Positions 30,501 through 36,689 of a DNA stretch of 64,000 nt are shown piece by piece. Below the pieces are notes generated by a model. That model was given only the letters and a program-made list of their open reading frames with translations. It made no database searches and had not been told where the DNA came from. Numbering within the stretch: position 1 is the first letter of the stretch; each line of letters opens with the position of its first letter. The position numbers were made by a program, and so were the translations under genes. Source of the DNA: Hondaea fermentalgiana (lineage: Eukaryota; Sar; Bigyra; Thraustochytrida; Thraustochytriidae); contig NPFB01000063.1 of the NCBI GenBank assembly GCA_014084085.1, positions 93,734 to 157,733 on the forward strand, given 5' to 3'.

Positions 30501-31589
30501 ATGCGGGTAGGTGCGGATGATGCAGCCTTTTCGCAGCCTCGCCGAGATGGCGTTGACCGCAGCGGGAACGAAGGCGATGCAGACGAGGATGCTTCATCCA
30601 GCTCAAGCGCTTTTTCTGAGGCTGGCCTGGATGAGGGTTTGATGCGGGGTCTGGACGGTGATTCGACGTCGTCAGAAGGCTGTCTGACCGGAGAGGATGC
30701 CGACATTGTGCTGGTGGAGAACACGGACTGGTTTATTGAAAGCGCAGACGTGCGCGCATTCAAAGTGAAGCTGGACTATCGGCCGAAGCGCTTCAATATG
30801 CAAGGACTAATGTCTGGCGATCGCTTGGCGCTTGTGAATCTTTTCGCTTACGAGGGGCTACAGGTGTCCTTGCGGCGCGTGGAACTGGAGTCGATTCGTG
30901 GTGGATGGCGTGAATTGTGGGAATACGTACAAGCGTCATGGTCGCGAGATGCGCAGCGGCAGCGACACCGATGTTTGGCAGGAGTCTCGTTTCCTCCCAT
31001 CAATAAGGTGGCGACCTTGGGCTCAGGGTTGACGAATCTTGTGCTGATGCCCTTGGAGCAGTACCAAAAGGACGGTCGTGTGGTGCATGGATTGCGACGC
31101 GGCACTGCTTCGTTTGTGCGTACGGTGGCCATCGAAGCGCTCGGGACATTTTCGATCGCGGCGCAGACGGCGCAGATGCTTTTGGAGCATGCGCGAGATG
31201 TTCTTTCGCCTCTGCCTCCGGGGGCCGAATTTGGCGGCCGACGCTTGGTCGCTCGCACTGGGGCGGAGCGCGAGGGTGGAGATGCGAGTGCAAGTGCAGT
31301 ACCGCCTCTGAATATGAAGGAGGGCCTGGAGCGTGGTGCAGACAGCTTTACGCGTGAGGTGAAGCGGGCTGCATTTGTCCTTGTTGCGCTTCCTTACGAC
31401 GAGCTTCAGCGCACGGGGCCGACAGCGGCTGTAAAGTCGGTTCTTCGGGGTGTCCCAATCGCTGTGATTCGGCCTTTGATTGGGGCCACTCAGGCCATGT
31501 CTAGCACATTAATGGGGATTCGCAATTCTGTGGATCCAGACGCACGTGCGGAGGAGGCGCAAAAGTACAAGTCGCATGCGAAGGGTTGA
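24540..31589 (+). CDS. ATG2: Autophagy-related protein 2 (bridge-like lipid transfer protein)
   Basis: A 2349-residue single-exon protein. ATG2 bridges the ER and the growing phagophore and moves phospholipids along a hydrophobic groove during autophagosome formation. The N-terminus (1-110) looks like a chorein/VPS13-type domain, with an amphipathic start and a segment reading SLSSGHAELHDLELD. Toward the C-terminus are conserved ATG2 blocks: DYRPKRFNMQGLMSGDRLAL (about 2079), the LVLMPLEQYQKDGRVVHGLR block (about 2160-2185), and RGVPIAVIRPLIGATQAMSS (about 2300-2320) before the end. VPS13-specific blocks (VAB, DH-L) were not noticed, which favours ATG2. The protein is longer than yeast or animal ATG2 (about 1600-2000 residues) because of acidic Ser/Ala/Glu-rich inserts at roughly 120-180, 360-460, 980-1030, 1410-1710 and 1990-2050, including a short Gln tract. 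It is convergent with the Q/N-rich gene. Confidence 0.9.
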   Translation: MLQAVLSPLQRVFDVPFKRVVTFALKSSLGRFLQHDLHFEQFCVSLSSGHAELHDLELDTAEICRALGAENLPFELVAVRVALVRVEAFGGDDEGLFVHLSGVEIHISPRKATSAKVQASSAKHGQESIDSSEGASDAEAGVKASKRREEKASDNASTAAAPAGPVATKAPPADLELEDPDIDYDDALETPRDSELSQAALDGLNTLGRWIEEYAAGLRIEAVEVSVHVSLAPPSDHVDAANRPARVIVRCPRLLFGGADPGHGATQLAPLSPQEDGVERSVRLDEAFVYVRNESTKDVSNTADSCDETCIARIKEGATALLRTGKQNEVKLTVPSVLAVVDPTAWASLVEVSSAFGVEHEEDTSPIASQEKVGAKAPSAPLSSEQGSEDDDADSASDGLEFFDADDGTMVSLPEDLEARNAKERDVLEGWDSTTGKGANNSAAAIGRGGGAMSMSGEYGSLSIKVVLSKVQIELLYGRARPDILGENPLRSALNLWHPQSSDGSLQTSSSDALLLSQVNAAIDQDCALTPFSERLVVRVENSQFTAALAEHGSSLHANITVQSFRALELLMDNPQREVSRGVSSSRGKASRSSGGSCCLHLVLDMQPAEDEVACHVDLVRGSSMVVQLSALALSWDNGMVAHRLVDYLPEQAHRTEDGTGANSAEEKTEFGDTENKVQSSEQELEADDFHLRVVTPRALIILRVPHAESPRPHAPGSRRWLSEAMVLDMTDVSVQTGAAARLELQSAPSLLEDGTGGDAGGEAFFEQVDALRSIGWSLVFDFSRVRAVVDRASPQVLSSELAPGEAARFLGNGGMSGTNDDYETAWALVVDGSREGVRTPRLTMSVRRAFSSALQAEEAASGALRLARKSRRAFKRRVHQRRAPGEEGGAAVDPAGDHGLDKDQEPPLYEVMEAVSTHGFCTADTAVRLVCPDALMSIDKVQYHSLNNVLQLVLGSVPSFTRAVAEDDAGSASARPEKNDGKSPNHERKENVPSPRVPEVAAAREEESSAPVQDFWGESPSGFTGDAFDSNLGSAWNLDDDAEALGRAEVCGVVLGSSSSTFFQLCSRGGKVALVGSKHADFELEYSGLELTMVDSKTMAEAQDVTLLESGEPIGYGEEALRPILHSTKWGRSASSSPLLQVYMDASSTQSKEKESNVLHVCVDGLTLQVLPQSTWLRKLADFLTSAPPSNAVGAAHVVGEKSAAWDGGGSGGGSAPVVTYTEVTVEFFDAVLEYHSGERPQNMAIAGLGMVRMSSNVASPSVQDQLYHLTARDLALYISNEAPAEDPNQFACGADATSPFSSIEDFVASMLFAKVASLDMLELFIRNRSSGGTTHATRKQRPTSADRDVNPDIDYEVSVPNMSLYSCTDSFCTLEALVHDFAVELSGRCGDDPMDDEDAVPPGARAQKGLAGDNAILFETGERPRVASAEDGISAAPAPTAALKNFSEDVTKPSSAGTSTSSAHSPAPAPATSMRDDERTASELRNSYLTDGVPDDQLSGPQLRSRHADGQDPDPDAIFVDGFYAVEQVNVISAASAAAKEAASKEEEEEAVGGSQTRGGGALGHQEAAGTWFHVDDDEEDGFTEATVREGNKGSLTAMGAELLMWGDPNSDNLEEMELDEWPSGPMGEKTRAQSFEEEEAEERLAEAQVAEDTKRAVREQEEAIADYASLYKREFPDQVIHANSDAAVLETKSVRQRRGANDSAESDASQNGWYEDTGVEMYPHYMGVQFEAGPGSHVPTAEALAARMEGRASLRSRVARCTSRVVVRDMSVRWCLFGGCDWNSTASTVAASRLARSRQARRRAALHPGQADKSVHTHDKFGASSRDASEGMPAGENCSAEEEEQQKQQQQKGAMPTSWRRERHRLAGRQNDRKLEVVLSHVTALLTAYDAQAVAGPCIAQSVAIAVRDFSIIDLLSTSDIHTMVGEWMSDAQHPRISGSSMLRVALDHVEGGSRDALCVRASILPVKANLDQDSLEFLLAYLGMRVGADDAAFSQPRRDGVDRSGNEGDADEDASSSSSAFSEAGLDEGLMRGLDGDSTSSEGCLTGEDADIVLVENTDWFIESADVRAFKVKLDYRPKRFNMQGLMSGDRLALVNLFAYEGLQVSLRRVELESIRGGWRELWEYVQASWSRDAQRQRHRCLAGVSFPPINKVATLGSGLTNLVLMPLEQYQKDGRVVHGLRRGTASFVRTVAIEALGTFSIAAQTAQMLLEHARDVLSPLPPGAEFGGRRLVARTGAEREGGDASASAVPPLNMKEGLERGADSFTREVKRAAFVLVALPYDELQRTGPTAAVKSVLRGVPIAVIRPLIGATQAMSSTLMGIRNSVDPDARAEEAQKYKSHAKG

Positions 31590-31917
31590 ATTTAAATTTT
31601 TCTAAAAGAATGCACGAAAGTATTTTCGATTCTGTGTTTCGTTTTCGTTTTGCATTTTGGGAACGTGTGACAATGGATCCAGGCTGAGTGGTTGCGAGGC
31701 AGGAATCAAGTGCTGAAGCGTTTACCTATTGAATGAAGTCTTTGAAAGTTGCACCGTATTGAGGTCAGTCAGGCAGTCAATCAGTCAATTAATCAGTGTT
31801 CAGATTCGTCTTTATATGCTTTTGGAGGTGTATGTGTAATGTATGTATGTATGTATGTATGTGCATGTGGCCGACGCGCGTCCGAGGTGAGAAATTTCTA
31901 GCGACTACGATGTGTGT
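31590..31917. other. Convergent 3' spacer with (ATGT)n
   Basis: A 328-bp spacer between the stop codons of ATG2 and the Q/N-rich gene. It contains TCAGTCAGGCAGTCAATCAG-type repeats (about 31762-31798) and a clean ATGT run (31837-31863). An AT-rich stretch follows the ATG2 stop and may carry its polyadenylation signal. No gene was seen. Confidence 0.55.
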
Positions 31918-34257
31918 TTAGTTGTTGTATGGCTGTTGCTGCTGTTGCATATTTGGCCACTGCGAAAGGAGGGCGGCCATTGCGTTTGCATTGAATGCTG
32001 GCGCGTTGGACCCGGTCGGGTTGCCAGAGAAATTTCCCTGAAGGCCAGCGAAGGAGGGGCTGTTGTTGTTATTGTTTTGATGCTGCTGAGCAAGAATTGC
32101 CTGCAGTTGCGTGAGAATTCCGTAGTTAGCCGCATTACCTGGTTGAGGCGAGGACTGCGCCCAGGGAAAAGAGGCGTTGTTGTTGTTGTTGTTACTGTTG
32201 TTGTTGTTGTTGTTGGACGCTTCGGTGCCGTTTGAGGGCTGGGACATGTTTTGAGCGCTAAATGACGCGAGAGCGGCTGCGCCTTGCTGCAGACCCGAGT
32301 TGCTGTTTCCGAAAGCAACAGCTTGTTGTTCATTGGTCGTTTTGCTGGATTCTCCGCGGGCCTTGGCAGCGTCCGCGGTCAAATCACCGGCAGTCTTGCG
32401 CGGAGGCGATCCCGAGGCAGACTTTGCATCGTTCGCATTCCTCTGCACTTGCATGTGCTGGAGAGATGCGAGGACTGGCGCTGGAATGGTACGCTCGTTC
32501 TTGTTGGCGTTGGAGGTCTTGTTGTTGTTGTTGGAGTTACTTGTCTCTTCGACGGTTGTCTGCATCGCACTGCCGGGGCGTTGCGAGGCAGGGAGCGAAG
32601 TCGGGGCAAAGTTGTTGGCCTTGTCGCTGTTGGAGAGGGAAACAAGAAAATCGCTGAGCATGGGATTGGCCTGGAAGGAAGGAGGTGTCTGGCCCTGCTG
32701 CTGGTGCGAGGATGCCGCTGCTGCCGCTGCGGCGACGGCCGCTGCTGCGGCCTGAGGGCCCGCCGCCAGCGAGTTAAAGTAGCCCCCGATGGGCTGCGCG
32801 GAGAAGTTACTCTGGAAAGATGAAGGGAAAAAGGGCTGCGAGACATTGTGCTGTGGGTTGGACTGCTGTTGTTGGCCGGAAGAAGCCAAGAACTGCTGAT
32901 AATTGGCCATTGCCGCTTGCGCGGCGTGCGCCTGCTGCTGCTGTTGATGCATGTGCGAGTTGAACTGCGACATCATAGCCATGGCCGAGTGTTCCGCGGA
33001 TGATCCGACAAAGGAGGACCTTCGCTGGTTGGGGAAGTTCTGCGCGGCGGCGAAGTGCTGCTGGGCAGAAGTGGACTCTGCGGGAGCGGACGATGTGGAT
33101 GCGCGGCGATGGAGCATGGGGTGCAGGGGGCGCGAGACGGTGTTGACGTCTTGGCGCCAGGCAGAGACGATGCGAAAGTGGGGCGAGTCCTTGATGTCAA
33201 CGCAAATGTTGCGGTCATCGAATACATAGGCCGTGAAGGCGTGGAGCTCCGAAGTGGTGTACTTGTTTTGCTCGCAATGATACCTCCACTTGCGTGGGGG
33301 CATAAAGTCGAAGACGGCCATGCCTTCGGCCTCGTTGTACTCTTGAAAGGATGCAAAGACGACGCGCGAGACGTCGAAGGAGGCCGTGGAGGACTTTGCG
33401 CCCATCTCAACGAGAGGCTTCTCCCTGACTTTGCGGAAGCGGCCCATGAGGTGGAGCTTGCGTGCGGCCTGGGCGTTGGGGCAGCGCAAAAAGACGGTGA
33501 TGGGGAGGCCGCAAAAGCTGCGTTCCTTGTGCTCGGGTGCGCAAAAGGGAAAGCAACGCAGGTTCTTGTGGCGGGTGCGGACGTAGGACGGGTGCCAGTT
33601 GGTTTCAAGGGCGAAGCGCATTTGGCTGTGTCCCTGGGGTCCGTTGCCGTGGTCCATGACGCGGGGCATGGAGTTGAGAAAGCTCTTGCTGGACTTGCGT
33701 GGCCTCCGCACGGTGGCGTCCGAGGCGGACTCTGCGTCGTCGCTCTTCTCATTTGCTAGCGTTTCCCCCCCGGGCGGGTCTGAGGAGGCGCGCTTGACGG
33801 CGCGGCGGTCGCCCTCCTCCTCCTCGTCGTCGTCCTCGTCTGCGCGCTCGTCGTCGTCCACCTCGGGCTTGCCGTCGCGCTTGCGGTGGGCGAGTTTGCG
33901 CTTGCGCGCATTAGGCTCTCCTGCCCCGCGCCGCTGCTGCTGCTGCAGCTCCTCCTCCTCCTCCTCCGAGCCTGAGCTGGACGCTGCCGACTCGTCGTCG
34001 CTGCCGGCCTTCTTGCTGCGCGCCGCGGCCGCCGCCGCCGCCACCGCCGCCATCGTGTCCATGGGGCCGGGGCTGCTCTGCTCCTTGCTCTCCTCCTCCT
34101 CCTCGGCCTCGCGCCACTTCTCGGCGGCGCCTTTCAGGTTCTGCGGGATGTTGATGTTCTGTGGTCCTTGCCGGGACTGCGCCGCCTGCTGCTGCGTCTG
34201 CTGCCTTTGTTCCTGCTGCTGGCTGCGCTCGTTCTTGAGGCTCGATACCACCGCCAT
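31918..34257 (-). CDS. Q/N-rich, probably nuclear protein with an unrecognised conserved-looking core
   Basis: 779 residues in three parts. The N-terminal 190 are disordered and charged, with Gln, Ala and Glu runs and basic/acidic alternation (KRKLAHRKRDGK, about 119-130) that fits a nuclear localisation signal. The core (about 200-381) is compositionally normal, rich in aromatic residues, Cys and His: RFALETNWHPSYV, CFPFCAPEHKERSFCG, PITVFLRCPNAQAARKLHLM, VVFASFQEYNEAEGMAVFDF, FRIVSAWRQDV. It looks like a globular domain, perhaps mostly beta, but I cannot name its family. The C-terminal 400 residues are Gln/Asn/Ala-rich with pure Asn runs (encoded by GTT repeats on the + strand near 32178-32216) and Gln runs, a prion-like composition. 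A transcription or RNA-regulatory factor is a reasonable guess, not shown. The start at 34257 is the first ATG after the pyrimidine-rich leader. Confidence 0.78.
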   Translation of the reverse strand: MAVVSSLKNERSQQQEQRQQTQQQAAQSRQGPQNINIPQNLKGAAEKWREAEEEEESKEQSSPGPMDTMAAVAAAAAAARSKKAGSDDESAASSSGSEEEEEELQQQQRRGAGEPNARKRKLAHRKRDGKPEVDDDERADEDDDEEEEGDRRAVKRASSDPPGGETLANEKSDDAESASDATVRRPRKSSKSFLNSMPRVMDHGNGPQGHSQMRFALETNWHPSYVRTRHKNLRCFPFCAPEHKERSFCGLPITVFLRCPNAQAARKLHLMGRFRKVREKPLVEMGAKSSTASFDVSRVVFASFQEYNEAEGMAVFDFMPPRKWRYHCEQNKYTTSELHAFTAYVFDDRNICVDIKDSPHFRIVSAWRQDVNTVSRPLHPMLHRRASTSSAPAESTSAQQHFAAAQNFPNQRRSSFVGSSAEHSAMAMMSQFNSHMHQQQQQAHAAQAAMANYQQFLASSGQQQQSNPQHNVSQPFFPSSFQSNFSAQPIGGYFNSLAAGPQAAAAAVAAAAAAASSHQQQGQTPPSFQANPMLSDFLVSLSNSDKANNFAPTSLPASQRPGSAMQTTVEETSNSNNNNKTSNANKNERTIPAPVLASLQHMQVQRNANDAKSASGSPPRKTAGDLTADAAKARGESSKTTNEQQAVAFGNSNSGLQQGAAALASFSAQNMSQPSNGTEASNNNNNNSNNNNNNASFPWAQSSPQPGNAANYGILTQLQAILAQQHQNNNNNSPSFAGLQGNFSGNPTGSNAPAFNANAMAALLSQWPNMQQQQQPYNN
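32178..32217 (-). repeat. Intragenic AAC trinucleotide runs encoding poly-Asn
   Basis: GTT repeats on the + strand, interrupted by one ACT, encode two Asn runs in the Q/N-rich protein. Confidence 0.85.
33931..34053 (-). repeat. Intragenic CAG, GAG and GCC/GCG runs (poly-Gln, poly-Glu, poly-Ala)
   Basis: Clustered trinucleotide runs in the first 110 codons of the Q/N-rich gene: CTG and CTC runs at 33931-33966 on the + strand give Gln and Glu, and GCC/GCG runs around 34020-34053 give Ala. Confidence 0.8.
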
Positions 34258-35205
34258 TCTGCGGCAAACGCTGCCTGCGCTGGTCCCTCGCGCTGCTGGC
34301 GCTGCCTGCTTCCGTGTCTGGCTGCCTGCCTTCCTGCCGGCCTGTCTGCCTGTCTACCTGCCTGTCTGTCTGCCTGCCTGCCTGCCTGCTTGTCTGTCTG
34401 TCTGCCCGCCTGGGAAGGTGGTTGCAGGTTTGTTGTTTGGTTGTTTTGGTGTTTGCTTCTTGGTCGTTTGCCTCTTTGGCTTTTTCTTTTCTTTTTCCTT
34501 TTTCTTTTTCTTTTTTCTTTTTCTTTTTTTTCTTTTTTTTTCTTTTTTCCTTTCTTCCTTTCTTTGGCCGCCGATGCGTCTGTCTGCTTTGTTTTTTTCT
34601 TTTGTCCTTTAATCGCCCGCCCGCTTGCCTGCCTCGGCTCGGCTGGGCTCGGCCCGACTCGGCTCCGCTCCGCGACCCGGTCGCACGCTCTGGCAGCGGC
34701 CCGCCCCTTTCTCCTGCTTTCTGCCCGCCCGCTCCCTGGCCGCGCGCTGCCGCTCCTCCAAAGCGCAGCGAAGGCGGTTTGCCGCCCCTCGCCCCGCCCT
34801 GCCGTCCCTCCTCTCCTCCCCTCGGGAGGGAGGAGGGAGGGAGCAGGAGGAGGAAGCGAGCCAAGGGGCAGCGCAGAAAAGGCAGGAGAGGGGGTTAAGA
34901 GAGAGGCGCCGGCTGCGGAGGCGGGGCGCAGAGATGGAAGCGCGCGCCGCGGCGGCGGATCAGCGAATCGAGTGAGGCAGGCGGGCAGGCAGCCAGGCAG
35001 AGACCGGGAGGGAGGGAGGGAGGAGGGAGGAAAGAGGCGGTTGCGGCGAGTGCAGCCCGTGCGGACGCGCGCGGGCGAGCCTGCAGCGAGGGCTGGGAGA
35101 GGAGGCGAAGGCGTGAGCAGGGGGAACCGTCCGTCGTCGCCGAGGGGCTGCGAATCATCATTCTCTCTCTCGCTCTCTCGCAACAGCAAGCAAGTGCCAG
35201 AGAAA
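34258..35205. other. 5' flank of the Q/N-rich gene: pyrimidine tract switching to purine tract
   Basis: On the + strand, 34315-34620 is dominated by CTGC/CTGT and then CTTTT pyrimidine runs. GC-rich sequence follows, and a local inverted repeat (34804-34843, CCTCC arm, CTCGGGAG centre, GGAGG arm) marks the switch to purine-rich GGGA/GGAG sequence. It is probably promoter and leader of the minus-strand gene ending at 34257. Confidence 0.55.
34325..34412. repeat. CTGC/CTGT imperfect tetranucleotide repeat
   Basis: About 20 CTGC, CTGT and CTTG units with few interruptions, immediately upstream of the Q/N-rich gene. Confidence 0.85.
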
Positions 35206-35207
35206 CA

Positions 35208-35259
<52 letters not shown>

Positions 35260-35360
35260 NNNNNNNNNNNNNNNNNNNNNNNNNNNNNNNNNNNNNNNNN
35301 NNNNNNNNNNNNNNNNNNNNNNNNNNNNNNNNNNNNNNNNNNNNNNNNNNNNNNNNNNNA

Positions 35361-35412
<52 letters not shown>
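35206..35412. repeat. (GAAA)n array interrupted by an assembly gap
   Basis: About 54 bases of pure AAAG units on the left (35206-35259) and 53 on the right (35360-35412) of the N stretch, in the same orientation. The true array is longer than shown. Confidence 0.95.
35260..35359. other. Assembly gap (100 N)
   Basis: Exactly 100 N, typical of a placeholder of unknown size, inside the GAAA array. Confidence 0.99.
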
Positions 35413-35566
35413 CGCACGTGGAAAAAAAAAATTCAACGCAAAGTCTCAAAAAAAAAAGAACAGCGTGCCAGACACTCGGAGAGAAAAAGAAATTGGTGAA
35501 AGAATGAAAGAAGTATCAAAAGTTGGAAGCCCTAAGCTGCGGGAAGGTGGACGCCCGTCCCGGGAG

Positions 35567-35650
35567 GACCGGAGAGAGCGTGAGCTGCTGGCCGTCTGTG
35601 GGAATGGCATGGTGGACCGGAGAAAGCGCGAGCTGCTGGCCGTCTGTGGG
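35567..35650. repeat. 48-bp tandem minisatellite, about 1.8 copies
   Basis: A unit starting GACCGGAGAGAGCGTGAGCT at 35567 recurs at 35615 with about two substitutions over 36 bp. Both copies contain GAGCTGCTGGCCGTCTGTGG. Confidence 0.9.
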
Positions 35651-35663
35651 GACGAGAATTCTG

Positions 35664-35960
35664 GCCTTTTCTTTCTTTTACTTTTTCCGGCGTTCTTTCC
35701 TTCATTCCTTCTTTCGTCCACTGGCGAGTCTTTCAGAGAAAGATGATTTTCGTTCGGCCGTCTCTCGCGCGTTCTCTCCTTCTCTCCTTGCTCCACTTCT
35801 GCCTCCTTCCTTCCTTCCTTCCTTCCTTCCTTCCATCCTTTCTTTCTTCCTTCGTTTCCACTGTAAAATGTATTCTCCCCTCTCTCCTCCCTCCCTCTCA
35901 CCTTCTCTCCCTCCGGTCGCGCGCGCGCACGCGCTCGCTCTGCTCCTCGCTCTTCCTGCT
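35664..35960. repeat. Pyrimidine-rich tract with (TTCC)n
   Basis: CTTT/CCTT-rich on the + strand, including an uninterrupted TTCC run at about 35804-35834. With the purine tract at 34810-35560 it makes a purine-to-pyrimidine switch. Confidence 0.8.
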
Positions 35961-36076
35961 CCGCTTGGCATGGCACGCTTTGGGACACGAGCCTGCCGCA
36001 AACGGTCTTCGCTCCCCTCTGGCCGCCGTTGAGCGCCCACCCGCTGGCCTGCTGAGGAGCGAGCGCCTCGTCAGCG

Positions 36077-36130
36077 CGCTGCACTGCGCTGCAGGCCCCG
36101 CGCTGCACTGCGCTGCAGGCCCCGCGCTGC
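36077..36130. repeat. 24-bp tandem repeat, two perfect copies
   Basis: CGCTGCACTGCGCTGCAGGC plus CCCG occurs at 36077-36100 and 36101-36124, followed by a partial third copy. An ACGC run follows at 36151-36176. Confidence 0.9.
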
Positions 36131-36460
36131 ACCGCCGACGCCTGTCGGACGCATGCACGCACGCACGCACGCACGCAATCCGCGAGTGGGGCCTCCCTCG
36201 CCTTGCCCTGCCTCGCCTTGCTTTGCTTGCTTGGGGTGCAGAGGAGCAGGGCAGTGCAGTGCACCGCAGGCGGCCGGCGGCAGCACGGCTAGCCCAGCGA
36301 GGGACTGATCTGTCCTGACCCGCCCCGCGAGCCGGCGAGTCGGCGAGCAGGCGAGCCGCTTCGCGCCGCCTTGGTGGCGTCTCTGTCTGTGTTCGTCCTC
36401 AAGACTCTAAGACGACCGCAGTCTACAGCTGGCATGGCTGTCAGACGCGCGACCATCAAA

Positions 36461-36483
36461 GCAAGCAAGCAAGCAAGCAAGCA
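36461..36483. repeat. (GCAA)n microsatellite
   Basis: Nearly six uninterrupted GCAA units. Confidence 0.85.
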
Positions 36484-36656
36484 GAGGCAGCCAAGCAGCC
36501 AAACAAGAGACAGACAAACAGACAGGCGGACACTCATTTGGGTGGTGTCCGTCCTCCTGGCAGTAGGTCACGGTGGCTGTCAAGAGTCGTCGCTCACATC
36601 TCTTGCAACGTTCCTCGGCTGCTCATCTCTATTCTTTTTCGCTCTCAAGCCAAGCT

Positions 36657-36689
36657 GGTTGGCTGGCTGGCTGGCTGGCTGGCTGGCTG
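36657..36689. repeat. (GGCT)n microsatellite
   Basis: About eight GGCT/GGTT units in a row. Confidence 0.9.

Noticed and set aside
34134..35499. Long open frames on both strands through the GAAA array
   Set aside because: They read through the N gap and low-complexity Lys/Arg/Glu or Phe/Leu/Ser repeats. Openness is a consequence of the repeat, not of coding.
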